Assembly (NCBI GenBank): GCA_023228025.1
Contig: JALOCD010000113.1
Coordinates: 1-13,379, forward strand
Length of the DNA stretch: 13,379 nt
Direction: 5' to 3'
Source: Prolixibacteraceae bacterium
Lineage (GTDB): Bacteria; Bacteroidota; Bacteroidia; Bacteroidales; Prolixibacteraceae
The notes below the pieces were generated by a model that was given only the letters and a program-made list of their open reading frames with translations, was not told the DNA's origin and did not search any database. Positions 5,674 through 13,351 of the stretch are shown here, one piece after another. Numbering within the stretch: position 1 is the first letter of the stretch; each line of letters opens with the position of its first letter. The translations under genes and the position numbers were made by a program.

Positions 5674-6276
5674 ATGAGTAAAGTCTTACTGTTATTGGCT
5701 GATGGATTTGAGATGCTCGAAGCCAGCGCATTCATTGATGTGATGGGTTGGAACCTTGTGGATGGGGACGGCACGACCGAACTGTATACCTGTGGCCTGC
5801 AAAAGGAGGTAAAAAGTTCTTTCAATCAGAAGGTTATCGTTGATTTTCTGATCGGCGATGTTGATCTTGATGCGTTCGAAGCGTTGGCTATCCCAGGCGG
5901 ATTTGAAGAATATGATTTTTACAAAGATGCTTATGATGAGCGGTTTCTTGATTTGATCCGGGGATTTAAGGCGAAAGATAAATTAATTGCTTCCATTTGT
6001 GTGGCGGCTTTACCCATTGGCAAGAGCGGAGTATTGGCGGATAAGCGTGGCACAACCTACAACAAAAATGCTGTCAGACAGGAAACATTGAAAGGATTTG
6101 GCGTTCATGTGATGAATGAACCGATAGTCATGGATGATAACATTATTACATCCTGGAATCCTTCTACGGCAGTGGATGTGGCATTTTTATTGCTGGAAAA
6201 GCTGACTTCAAAGGCTAACGCAAATTGTATCAGGGAAATAATGGGATTTGATCCCGTTAATAATGCAAAAGCATAG
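5674..6276 (+). CDS. DJ-1/PfpI family protein (class I glutamine amidotransferase-like fold)
   Basis: The 200-aa protein follows the DJ-1 pattern. KVLLLLADGFEMLEASAFIDV (3-23) contains the conserved glutamate at E16, AIPGGFEEY (72-80) contains the PGG oxyanion turn, and ASICVAALPIG (106-116) contains the nucleophile C109 at the elbow corresponding to human DJ-1 C106. Family members act as deglycases or chaperones, glyoxalases, proteases or redox sensors; which applies cannot be read from sequence. It is cytosolic, with no signal peptide. The ABM-fold gene starts 6 bp downstream, so the two form an operon, which fits a shared role in handling reactive small molecules (inference only). The ATG at 5674 puts the first beta strand at the N-terminus as in the family. 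Confidence 0.88.
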   Translation: MSKVLLLLADGFEMLEASAFIDVMGWNLVDGDGTTELYTCGLQKEVKSSFNQKVIVDFLIGDVDLDAFEALAIPGGFEEYDFYKDAYDERFLDLIRGFKAKDKLIASICVAALPIGKSGVLADKRGTTYNKNAVRQETLKGFGVHVMNEPIVMDDNIITSWNPSTAVDVAFLLLEKLTSKANANCIREIMGFDPVNNAKA

Positions 6277-6282
6277 AGCGGC

Positions 6283-6603
6283 ATGATTGCAGAGACACCG
6301 AAAACGCCTTATTACGCGGTTATATTTACCTCCGTAAGAACAGAGGGAGATAATGGATACGACGATATGTCGGAACAAATGATGGAACTTGCCAAACGCC
6401 AGGATGGCTTTCTCGGCGTCGAGAGCGCCAGAAATGAAATTGGAATAACGGTATCTTACTGGCGGGATTTGGCCTCCATCAAAAAATGGAAGGAGCATTC
6501 CGAACATAAAATTGCGAGGGAAAAAGGACGGGAAATGTGGTATAAATCCTTTAAAACCAGGATTGCCAGGGTTGAATCTGATTACGATTTTCACAAACCA
6601 TAG
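6283..6603 (+). CDS. ABM-superfamily (antibiotic biosynthesis monooxygenase-like) protein
   Basis: The 106-aa protein is a single ferredoxin-like alpha+beta domain. YYAVIFTSVRTEGDNGYDDM (10-29) is followed by MELAKRQDGFLGVESARN (34-51), GITVSYWRDLASIKKWKEHSEH (54-75) and WYKSFKTRIARVESDYDF (86-103). The GFLGVES and YW...W..H patterns are characteristic of the ABM group, which includes cofactor-free monooxygenases and IsdG-like haem-degrading enzymes. The exact substrate is unknown, and many such stand-alone proteins remain uncharacterised. It sits 6 bp after the DJ-1-like gene and is probably translated from the same mRNA. Transcription should end in the long hairpin 36 bp downstream. Confidence 0.87.
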   Translation: MIAETPKTPYYAVIFTSVRTEGDNGYDDMSEQMMELAKRQDGFLGVESARNEIGITVSYWRDLASIKKWKEHSEHKIAREKGREMWYKSFKTRIARVESDYDFHKP

Positions 6604-6638
6604 ATCGCAAAAATTACTATTCAAGTTCGTTAGTGAAA

Positions 6639-6699
6639 AAAGTTTCCAAAGTTTTAGTTACGGGCAAAATTTGTTCGTAACTAAAACTTTGGAAACTTT
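6639..6699. terminator. Long perfect hairpin at the convergent junction (probable bidirectional terminator)
   Basis: Bases 6639-6661 and 6677-6699 form a perfect 23-bp stem, starting AAAGTTTCC on the left and ending GGAAACTTT on the right. G6662-C6676 adds a further pair, and the remaining loop can pair partly. It lies between the end of the ABM gene on the + strand and the end of the pseudouridine synthase gene on the - strand, so it can serve both transcripts. The stem is AT-rich and much longer than a usual intrinsic terminator, so a miniature inverted-repeat remnant is also possible. Confidence 0.65.
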
Positions 6700-6722
6700 G
6701 GTACAATTAAGAATATCAGGAT

Positions 6723-7622
6723 TCAGGAAAACAAGGAAAGAAACCTGTGTGGCGGGGGTGTTTCGAAGCTGAGCTCCTCTCCGGTGATAGGATGTTTAAA
6801 TGCCAGGATATTGGCATGCAGGCAGGTACGGCGCAACGGGTTCATTTTGGAACCATATTTTTTATCTCCGGCTACCGGATGTCCCAGTTCTTTCATGTGC
6901 ACACGGATCTGGTTTTTACGTCCGGTTTCCAATTCAACCTCCAACAAGGAAAACTCATCGCTGCGTTTGAGTACTTTGTAATGGGTGATGGCCTCGTCGC
7001 CCTCTCCCGGAACCTTGGTAGAGTACATGAACAGCATTTTGTTCTCTTTCAGGAAAGAACGGATGGTATCCCCGTCTTTTTCAACTATACCCTCAACAAC
7101 AGCGATGTACGATCGCCTGATAACAGCATCCTGCCACGCTTTCTGCATAATCTCCTGCACCTTTTCGCTTTTCGCGAACATCATCACACCGGATGTATCG
7201 CGGTCGAGCCGGTGTACCACAAAAATGCGGTTTGTCGGATCTTCCTTCTTGACATGGGCGCTAAGAATTGAATAGGTGGTCAGCAATTTCTCTTTGGCGG
7301 TGGCAATGGAAAGCATACCGGCCTCTTTGTCGATGACGATCAGGTATGGATCCTCCAACAAAATGCGCACGCCGCGAAGGCGCGTTTGTTCGGGTACGAT
7401 CCCCCAGTTGATCGTAACAAGCTGATTCGGTTCAAGTGGAAAGTCAAACTGGGTAATGAAATGGGTGCCGACAGAAACCTGCCTGTGAGCGAGCAATGAC
7501 TTTACCGTGGTGCGGCTTTTGCCTTTGAGTTGTTCGATGAGAAACTCCATCAGCCGTGTAGGCTTGGTTACCGTCAATTGAGTTACTTTGGTTTTTTGCT
7601 TTTTGGAAGGGGCTGTACTCAT
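6723..7622 (-). CDS. RluA-family RNA pseudouridine synthase
   Basis: The 299-aa protein has a short basic N-tail, an S4-like RNA-binding domain (~20-75, with TRLMEFLIEQLKGKSRTTVK and the QVSVG turn) and the pseudouridylate synthase domain (~85-299). The catalytic aspartate is D140 in HRLDRDTSG (137-145). GRKNQIRVHMKELGHPVAGD in the C-terminal half is the second family signature. It isomerises specific uridines in rRNA or tRNA; sequence alone does not say which, so no RluA/C/D number is given. Its ATG overlaps the stop of the upstream lipoprotein gene as ATGA, so the two are translationally coupled. It is the last gene of the - strand group and ends near the hairpin at 6639-6699. Confidence 0.93.
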   Translation of the reverse strand: MSTAPSKKQKTKVTQLTVTKPTRLMEFLIEQLKGKSRTTVKSLLAHRQVSVGTHFITQFDFPLEPNQLVTINWGIVPEQTRLRGVRILLEDPYLIVIDKEAGMLSIATAKEKLLTTYSILSAHVKKEDPTNRIFVVHRLDRDTSGVMMFAKSEKVQEIMQKAWQDAVIRRSYIAVVEGIVEKDGDTIRSFLKENKMLFMYSTKVPGEGDEAITHYKVLKRSDEFSLLEVELETGRKNQIRVHMKELGHPVAGDKKYGSKMNPLRRTCLHANILAFKHPITGEELSFETPPPHRFLSLFS

Positions 7623-8587
7623 TTCGGGTTTTGGTTTGGAATAAAGTTGACTTCCGGCAGGAACGTATCCAGCGACTCTTCGTATTTAAACCCTTTTGAG
7701 GCAAGGAGATCGTAAAATTTCTTTACAATTTTCGTGCTTTCGCGATTGGGGTTCTTTTCAATGAATTGAATGTAAGAGTGTTGGAAATTAGGCTCCAGCA
7801 TCCTGGTATTGGGATCGAACAGCGGGAGTTGCTCTGAACCAGAGAGATAGGTTGTAAATACATCGATGTACTGCGCCTGAATATCATCTATTGAAAGATA
7901 ATCCGGATTATTTAACATGAAATCTTCCCAGGCCAAAACTTGTCGGGCAAGTGAATCAGGAGGGGAAACAGGTTGATTGTTGTCGCCCAATAAAACCTTT
8001 GACAGCGATATTTTGGTTTGAAGGTAGTCGCGACTTCCTTTTGTGAGGGCTTTTCCCAAATGTTCGTAAACGAAAGTCAGGTTTGGCTCCAGGTAGAAGT
8101 CACCTTCACGGTAGGTAATTTCTATGCCATGAGTTGCCAGTGTGGTGACCAGTTTTTGAGCCTCGGCAGGGTCTTCCTTGCTTTCGAAGTGATCCATCAG
8201 CTGGCGGTTTCCCAATAATTTGCCGGTATAATAATCCTGCATGACCGCAGTCATGTATTCATTGAAGGAGATGAGCATTGAGTCACGGCCCAGTGAATCG
8301 GCCTTGTTGTTCGCATAAATTGTCAGGGCGCGGTCGATGTTCTGAAGGTCGCCCCGGTCAAAATCTTCGAGCAGCGCACTGTAGGCTGCATTAGTAGGGA
8401 CGGTGATCTGCGATAGCCTGAAGGAGTCCATCGCCACGCCTTTTGCAGAACGCTTTTCATCTGTTTTCTGCTTATCCTGTTTCCCGGAAAAGCAGGAGGC
8501 CAGCAACAGGGGGAGCGCGATCAGGCAGAGCAAATTTCTACCCTTTGAATTCCATGCCCGATTCGGGATTCCAATGTATTTAACCAT
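7619..8587 (-). CDS. Lipoprotein of unknown function between pgi and the pseudouridine synthase
   Basis: The 322-aa protein has a lipoprotein signal: a 17-residue basic N-region, a hydrophobic core (19-29) and the lipobox LASC with the acylated C32. The mature part is mostly helical and polar. I recognise no catalytic motif or named domain. Residues ~45-130 and ~220-322 look like helical-repeat segments, but this is only an impression. It overlaps pgi by one base (TAATG) and the pseudouridine synthase gene by four (ATGA), so it sits in a tightly coupled unit. That argues for a conserved, expressed protein, though it does not show a shared pathway. The start is fixed by the overlap with pgi and by the need for the signal sequence. 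Confidence 0.82.
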   Translation of the reverse strand: MVKYIGIPNRAWNSKGRNLLCLIALPLLLASCFSGKQDKQKTDEKRSAKGVAMDSFRLSQITVPTNAAYSALLEDFDRGDLQNIDRALTIYANNKADSLGRDSMLISFNEYMTAVMQDYYTGKLLGNRQLMDHFESKEDPAEAQKLVTTLATHGIEITYREGDFYLEPNLTFVYEHLGKALTKGSRDYLQTKISLSKVLLGDNNQPVSPPDSLARQVLAWEDFMLNNPDYLSIDDIQAQYIDVFTTYLSGSEQLPLFDPNTRMLEPNFQHSYIQFIEKNPNRESTKIVKKFYDLLASKGFKYEESLDTFLPEVNFIPNQNPK

Positions 8588-9936
8588 TATTGCAATCTTT
8601 CCTGAATGGCTTTGCTCTCTTTTTCGAAGCCGGGTTTGTTCAATAGCGCGAACATATTTTTCTTATAGCTTTCGACGCCAGGTTGGTCAAACGGATTGAC
8701 ATCCAGGATGTAACCACTGATTCCGCAAGCTATTTCGAAGAAGTAAATCAGTTGTCCCAGATAATATTCGTTCAATTTTGGAACGGAGATCCTGATATTG
8801 GGAACGCCGCCATCAACATGGGCAATGGAGGTGCCCAGTTCTGCCATTTTGTTTACCTCGTCCACACGCTTCCCGGCCAGGAAATTGAGACCATCGAGAT
8901 CTGCTTCGTCTTCTGGAACGATTACTTCGTTGTCAACTTCCTCGATGGACAGGACCGTTTCGAAGAGAGTCCTTTCACCCTCCTGGATATATTGTCCCAT
9001 GGAGTGAAGGTCGCTTGAGAAGTCGACACTGCTTGGATAAATTCCTTTGTTATCCTTGCCTTCGCTTTCGCCGTATAGTTGTTTCCACCATTCGGCAAAG
9101 AAGTGAAGTTTGGGGTTATAGTTGACGAGAATTTCTATTTTCTTTCCCGATTGATAGAGCGCATTTCTGGCAGCAGCGTATTGGCAAGCCAGGTTTTGTT
9201 CGAAAGGAACGGTTGAGTCGCAAGCTTTTTCCATATCAATGGCGCCTTTGACGAGTTCGCGGATATTGAAACCGGCCATGCCAATGGCGATCAGGCCAAC
9301 GGGGGTGAGTACGGAATAGCGGCCACCCACATCATCCGGGATGACGAAGGTTTTGTATTCTTCCTCTTTGGCCAGTTTCTTCAAGGCCCCTCTTTCGGCA
9401 TCGGTTACCGCGATGATTCTTTTACGGGCTTCCTCGATGCCATATTTTTCTTCCAGGTCCTGTTTCAGTAGCCTGAAGGCAAGGGCAGGTTCGGTGGTCG
9501 TCCCTGACTTTGAGATGACCGTACAGGCCCAATCTTTGGTGTCGAGCAGGTCGCGCAATTCGAAAAGATAATCTTCGCTGATATTTTGTCCGGCGAAGAC
9601 GATCAGCGGCGCTTCGAAAGATCCTTTGATGGCGGCAAACGAATCGGAAAGCGCATCGATAACGGCTTTTGATCCAAGGTAGGATCCTCCGATCCCGATG
9701 ACAACGAATATTTCGAGGTGTTTGACCTGAAGTTTTTGAACCGTCTTTTCAATATCAGCCAATTCAGCCTCACCAATTGATCCGGGCAGATCGACCCATC
9801 CCAGAAAGTCATTGCCTTTGCCTGTTTTTTTGTGCAGGGCGAGGTTAGCGGCTTCTGACTGCGGTTTGAAACCGTCTATTTTTGTTTTTGGCACGAAGCC
9901 GTATACGTTGTTGAGGTTTAAGGAGATGTTCTTCAT
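8587..9936 (-). CDS. pgi: Glucose-6-phosphate isomerase
   Basis: The 449-aa enzyme interconverts glucose 6-phosphate and fructose 6-phosphate in the cytosol, at the entry to glycolysis and gluconeogenesis. It belongs to the short bacterial type (about 445 aa). Visible signatures are GIGGSYLGSKA (81-91), the sugar-phosphate SKSGTTTEP loop (142-150), DDVGGRYSV (201-209), the catalytic glutamate E290 in QLYGESEGK, H311 in SDLHSMGQ and K425 in QPGVESYKK. Length and motifs look intact. In Bacteroides-like genomes pgi usually follows gpsA closely; here a 627-bp repeat-rich spacer separates them, so pgi may need its own promoter, but I find no clean TAnnTTTG in the 100 bp before its start. It is coupled to the next gene by TAATG. 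Confidence 0.97.
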   Translation of the reverse strand: MKNISLNLNNVYGFVPKTKIDGFKPQSEAANLALHKKTGKGNDFLGWVDLPGSIGEAELADIEKTVQKLQVKHLEIFVVIGIGGSYLGSKAVIDALSDSFAAIKGSFEAPLIVFAGQNISEDYLFELRDLLDTKDWACTVISKSGTTTEPALAFRLLKQDLEEKYGIEEARKRIIAVTDAERGALKKLAKEEEYKTFVIPDDVGGRYSVLTPVGLIAIGMAGFNIRELVKGAIDMEKACDSTVPFEQNLACQYAAARNALYQSGKKIEILVNYNPKLHFFAEWWKQLYGESEGKDNKGIYPSSVDFSSDLHSMGQYIQEGERTLFETVLSIEEVDNEVIVPEDEADLDGLNFLAGKRVDEVNKMAELGTSIAHVDGGVPNIRISVPKLNEYYLGQLIYFFEIACGISGYILDVNPFDQPGVESYKKNMFALLNKPGFEKESKAIQERLQ

Positions 9937-10112
9937 TCTTTGTTTTGTGTTATGTGTTGTATTTATATTTAGGCGATTAGCTGTAAGCTATTGGCCTGTG
10001 GTTCCATTATTTATTTGTTCCTTCCGTCCGAATGGAGCTTAGCTCTTTTTCGCAAACGCTACCACGGACGGTGGTCATTCTGGATTCGTTGACCCGGGGT
10101 TCCGCTGCGCTC

Positions 10113-10196
10113 CACCCCGGGCTACCAATATTACGCCGCTATGCGGCTAAACCCCGGATTTGCGAATCTTTTACCGTTTCTCCGTTTCATTGTTTC
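10113..10196. repeat. 84-bp direct repeat, copy 1
   Basis: It starts CACCCCGGGCTACCAATATT and contains the small hairpin GCCGC-TAT-GCGGC. It matches copy 2, 92 bp further on, at 77 of 84 positions by my count. A perfect 8-bp inverted pair CCCGGGGT (10093-10100) / ACCCCGGG (10114-10121) spans its left edge. Confidence 0.8.
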
Positions 10197-10204
10197 CTTC
10201 GCTG

Positions 10205-10288
10205 CACCCCGGGTTACCAACATTACGCCGCTATGCGGCTAAACCCCGGATTCGCGAACCTTTTACCGTTCCTCCGTTTCACCGTTTC
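10205..10288. repeat. 84-bp direct repeat, copy 2
   Basis: It starts CACCCCGGGTTACCAACATT and is collinear with copy 1 with no gaps. All seven differences are C/T transitions, six of them giving C in this copy. The GCCGC-TAT-GCGGC hairpin is unchanged. Confidence 0.8.
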
Positions 10289-10563
10289 ACTTCAGCCACG
10301 GTTCGGAGTTCAGGTCACCAAGTCTCCCACTCTCCCCCTCGCCCCTTCGACTTCGCTCAGGGACCGGACTCAACCTCTCCGTTTCATCGTTTCAATCTTT
10401 ATACCGTTTGGAGTTCTGATCTCCTACTCGCCCTTTCTCCCCTTCGGTTTCGCTCAGCAACAGGTTCTTCGTCTCATCATCTTCTAGTCCCCAAGCCCCT
10501 CAGTCCCCTAGTCTTCTTTCGTCGTCCAAGTCGTCCAAGTCATCCCCTTCGTCCCCGTCCTTC

Positions 10564-11568
10564 CTACCGCAGATACTCCGTCAACAGCCTCATCTCAATC
10601 GCAGGAGAGATATTCTCGTAGATGATGTTGTAGACGGTGTCAGTGATCGGCATGTTGATGCGGTATTGTTCGTTGAGCTCTTTGATGCTTTTGGTTGCGT
10701 AGTAACCTTCAGCGATCATGTCCATTTCGAGCATGGCCGACCGTACGGTGTAGCCTTTGCCAATCATGCTGCCAAAGGTGCGGTTTCTCGAAAAGTGGGA
10801 GTATCCGGTTACGAGAAGGTCGCCAAGATAGGCCGACGACTTGATGTCGCGGGTAATGGGGTGCACGGTATCCACGAATCGTTTGATCTCCTGGATGGCA
10901 TTCGACATGAGTACCGCCTGGAAATTATCGCCGTAACGCAAGCTGTGTGAGATGCCTGCCGCAATGGCCATAATGTTTTTCAGCACGGCTGAATACTCTG
11001 TTCCCCAAATGTCGTCAGAAATATGCGTGCGGAGCGAATTGCTTTCGAGCAGCATGGCAAATTGCCGGGCCCGTTTGACATCCGGACTGGCAATGGTGAG
11101 GTAGGAGAGGAGGTCGCGGGCTACCTCTTCAGCATGGCACGGACCGGCTATGACGCAAAACTGTTCAAAGGGGAGGTCGTAAAATTCGTGAAAAAACTCT
11201 CCAACAAAAAGATTTCCGTCAGGAATGATCCCTTTGATGGCCGAGACAACAAATTTGTCGCCAATTTCGGCGGTCATGTGGCGGAGCGTATCTTTCAGAA
11301 AAGCGGAAGGCGTAACGAATACCAATATATCCGAATCTTCAACTATCTGATTGATATCATTGTAAAAGTTGATTTTGGAAACATCAAACTCTACCGATCG
11401 AAGGTAGTTGGGGTTGTGCCGGAATTTTTTGAAAAGTTCGATGCTCTCCTTGTTGCGGATGTACCAATTAATTTCATTCACATTGTACATCATCAATTTT
11501 GCTAGCGCAGTAGCCCAACTACCACTGCCTATAATTGCGACACGGCTCTTTTCACTGATTTCCGTCAT
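10564..11568 (-). CDS. gpsA: NAD(P)H-dependent glycerol-3-phosphate dehydrogenase
   Basis: The 334-aa enzyme reduces dihydroxyacetone phosphate to sn-glycerol 3-phosphate, the backbone for phospholipid synthesis, in the cytosol. The N-terminal Rossmann fold begins VAIIGSGSWATALAKL (10-25) with the dinucleotide loop GSGSWA (14-19). Further signatures are VSAIKGI (108-114, K112), AGPCHAEEVA (141-150), the catalytic K197 in YSAVLKNIMAIAAG (192-205) and LGDLLVTGYSHFSRNRTFG (248-266), which carries the RN pair for substrate phosphate binding. Length is normal. It starts 12 bp after the lysS stop on the same strand, so the two form an operon. A repeat-rich spacer follows. Confidence 0.96.
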   Translation of the reverse strand: MTEISEKSRVAIIGSGSWATALAKLMMYNVNEINWYIRNKESIELFKKFRHNPNYLRSVEFDVSKINFYNDINQIVEDSDILVFVTPSAFLKDTLRHMTAEIGDKFVVSAIKGIIPDGNLFVGEFFHEFYDLPFEQFCVIAGPCHAEEVARDLLSYLTIASPDVKRARQFAMLLESNSLRTHISDDIWGTEYSAVLKNIMAIAAGISHSLRYGDNFQAVLMSNAIQEIKRFVDTVHPITRDIKSSAYLGDLLVTGYSHFSRNRTFGSMIGKGYTVRSAMLEMDMIAEGYYATKSIKELNEQYRINMPITDTVYNIIYENISPAIEMRLLTEYLR

Positions 11569-11580
11569 TGATGTGAAATA

Positions 11581-13302
11581 TTAGTTTAACCACTTCGTCA
11601 CCTCATCCATGCTCGGGTTAGGGAGACCGAGCTGGTTTTTCTTGTTGAAACCACAAAGATCGTTGAACAATTTTGAAGCTTTCACCTCTTTCAATTGCGT
11701 AATCTTCCTGTAATTCATTTTTCGAAGTACCTCTACCCAAACTGTGGGTATTCCCAATGCTTCGAACATTTCTGCACTGTCTTCCTCAGTTCTTTTCTCA
11801 GGTTTCATCTGAGGAAACAACAATACATCCTGAATGGAGGATGAATTGGTCATCAGCATCGCCAATCTGTCGATCCCAATCCCCATACCGGAAGTGGGAG
11901 GCATTCCGTATTCCAGCGACCTGACAAAATCCATGTCAATAAACATCGCTTCATTGTCGCCTTTCTCTGATAATTTTAACTGATCCTGAAATCTGCCCAA
12001 CTGGTCGATCGGATCGTTTAACTCCGAATAGGCGTTGCATAACTCTTTTCCGTTGACCATAAGTTCAAATCGTTCAGTCAGATCCGGATTATCACGGTGT
12101 TTTTTACACAACGGCGACATCTCTACCGGATAATCCAGAATAAAGGTGGGCTGAATGTAGTGACCTTCGCACTTTTCACCAAATATTTCGTCAATTATTT
12201 TTCCTTTACCCATTGTTTCGTCAACTTCGACGCCAATTTCCTTGCAGGCAGCTCTTAGCTCTGCCTCATCCTTGCCAAGAATATCTATTCCTGTAAACTC
12301 CTTGATGGAGTCGGTCATCGTAATTCTTTTGAATGGTCGTTTGAAGTCAATAACCTTGTCGCCGACAGTTACTTCCGTAGTGCCGTGAAGGGCCAGGGCT
12401 ATGCGTTCGATCATCTCTTCGGTCATCTCCATCATCCAGTTGTAGTCTTTGTAGGCTACATAGATTTCCATGACGGTAAATTCAGGATTATGGGTACGGT
12501 CCATCCCTTCGTTCCTGAAGTCTTTGGCGAACTCGTATACTCCTTCGAAACCCCCAACAATCAGGCGTTTCAAGTACAATTCGTTGGCAATTCTCAGGTA
12601 GAGGGGAATGTTCAGGGCATTGTGGTGGGTGATGAAGGGGCGGGCAGCAGCGCCACCTGGAATGGGTTGCAAAATGGGTGTTTCGACCTCCAGGTATCCT
12701 TTCTCATTGAAAAACTCCCGCATGTTGTTGATAATCCGGGTACGTTTGACAAAAACTTCCCGAACCTGGGGATTAACGATCAGGTCGAGATAGCGTTGGC
12801 GATACCGCTGTTCAGGATCCGTGAAGGCATCGAACAAGGCGCCATCCTTCTCCTTCACAACGGGTAACGGACGAAGCGATTTGCTCAGCAATGTCATGGT
12901 TTTTACGTGCACGGAGGTTTCACCCATTTGCGTAATAAATACATACCCCGTAATACCAATAATATCACCAATATCCAATAGTTTTTTGAAAACATCGTTG
13001 TAGAGGCTTTTATCCTCACCGGGACAGATCTCATCCCTATTCACATAAAGTTGAATTTTACCGCTTTCATCCTGAAGTTCAGCGAAAGATGCTTTTCCCA
13101 TGATTCGCTGGTTCATCAGCCTGCCAGCCATGGTGACATCCTGAAAATTGTTGGTTTCAGGGTCGTATTGTTCTAAAATTTGTTTGGTGGAAGTATTGAT
13201 CTTGAACTCGTTTGCAGGGTAAGGGTCTATTCCCATTTCTCGGAGTTTCTGCAAGGAATTTCGTCGGATTAACTCCTGCTCACTTAAATCTAAATTGCTC
13301 AT
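11581..13302 (-). CDS. lysS: Lysyl-tRNA synthetase, class II
   Basis: The 573-aa enzyme charges tRNA-Lys with lysine. The N-terminal OB-fold anticodon-binding domain runs ~56-145 (with AGRLMNQRIMGKASF and GITGYV). Class II motif 1 is around GYLEVETPIL..GGA (202-218), motif 2 is FRNEGMDRTHNPEFTVMEIY (262-281), and motif 3 is GMGIGIDRLAML (472-483) followed by the family's DVLLFPQMKPE. The catalytic core ends near residue 503, and about 70 further residues form a C-terminal extension (ALGIPTVWVEVLRKMNYRKI..., ending near WLN). From memory, Bacteroides-type LysRS proteins of about 575 aa share this tail, while E. coli LysS (about 505 aa) lacks it. The gene leads the - strand group, with a promoter match 42 bp upstream. 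Confidence 0.97.
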   Translation of the reverse strand: MSNLDLSEQELIRRNSLQKLREMGIDPYPANEFKINTSTKQILEQYDPETNNFQDVTMAGRLMNQRIMGKASFAELQDESGKIQLYVNRDEICPGEDKSLYNDVFKKLLDIGDIIGITGYVFITQMGETSVHVKTMTLLSKSLRPLPVVKEKDGALFDAFTDPEQRYRQRYLDLIVNPQVREVFVKRTRIINNMREFFNEKGYLEVETPILQPIPGGAAARPFITHHNALNIPLYLRIANELYLKRLIVGGFEGVYEFAKDFRNEGMDRTHNPEFTVMEIYVAYKDYNWMMEMTEEMIERIALALHGTTEVTVGDKVIDFKRPFKRITMTDSIKEFTGIDILGKDEAELRAACKEIGVEVDETMGKGKIIDEIFGEKCEGHYIQPTFILDYPVEMSPLCKKHRDNPDLTERFELMVNGKELCNAYSELNDPIDQLGRFQDQLKLSEKGDNEAMFIDMDFVRSLEYGMPPTSGMGIGIDRLAMLMTNSSSIQDVLLFPQMKPEKRTEEDSAEMFEALGIPTVWVEVLRKMNYRKITQLKEVKASKLFNDLCGFNKKNQLGLPNPSMDEVTKWLN

Positions 13303-13343
13303 CTTTAATGAATGATCCTATTTTTTATGAAAAAAATCAGCTG

Positions 13344-13351
13344 CAAAGATA
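13344..13351 (-). promoter_or_regulatory. lysS: Bacteroidota -7 promoter element of lysS
   Basis: On the - strand this reads TATCTTTG, an exact match to TAnnTTTG, 41 bp before the lysS ATG. The upstream -33 region falls in an A-rich run (T-rich on the + strand) without a clear TTTG. Position and exact match support it as the promoter of lysS-gpsA. Confidence 0.5.

Larger units (their letters stand above)
9937..10563. repeat. Repeat-filled spacer between gpsA and pgi
   Basis: This 627-bp gap has no real gene. The part next to pgi (9937-10030) is AT-rich with a small palindrome TAGCT-GTA-AGCTA (9978-9990). From ~10079 to 10290 are GC-rich direct repeats, and from ~10291 to 10563 the + strand is strongly pyrimidine-rich. 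CCTTCGACTTCGCTCAGG occurs at 10344-10361 and a relative, CCTTCGGTTTCGCTCAG, at 10441-10457. CTCCGTTTCAYYGTTTC occurs three times (10180, 10272, 10377). GTCGTCCAA-type short repeats fill 10520-10545. On the transcript side (- strand) this is a long purine-rich leader between gpsA and pgi. Open frames through it are artefacts of the repeats. Confidence 0.75.

Noticed and set aside
6629..6635. GTTAGTG as the closing site of a third cassette after the ABM gene
   Set aside because: No arm complementary to TTAGTTGCC lies nearby, and the adjacent hairpin has a different sequence.
6747..7271. A 174-codon open frame on the + strand
   Set aside because: It is the antisense shadow of the pseudouridine synthase gene, whose catalytic motifs fix the true frame on the - strand.
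9844..9852. GTTAGCGGC as another cassette junction
   Set aside because: It is inside the pgi coding sequence, on the opposite gene orientation, with no paired site; a chance match.
10113..10288. CRISPR array
   Set aside because: Only two long (84 bp) copies with an 8-bp gap, no unique spacers of regular size and no cas genes.
10032..10621. Long open frames on the + strand through the gpsA-pgi spacer
   Set aside because: They are translations of the GC-rich and pyrimidine-rich direct repeats, run into gpsA on the other strand and resemble no protein family.
11023..11505. A 160-codon open frame on the + strand
   Set aside because: It is the antisense shadow of gpsA, which has intact family motifs.
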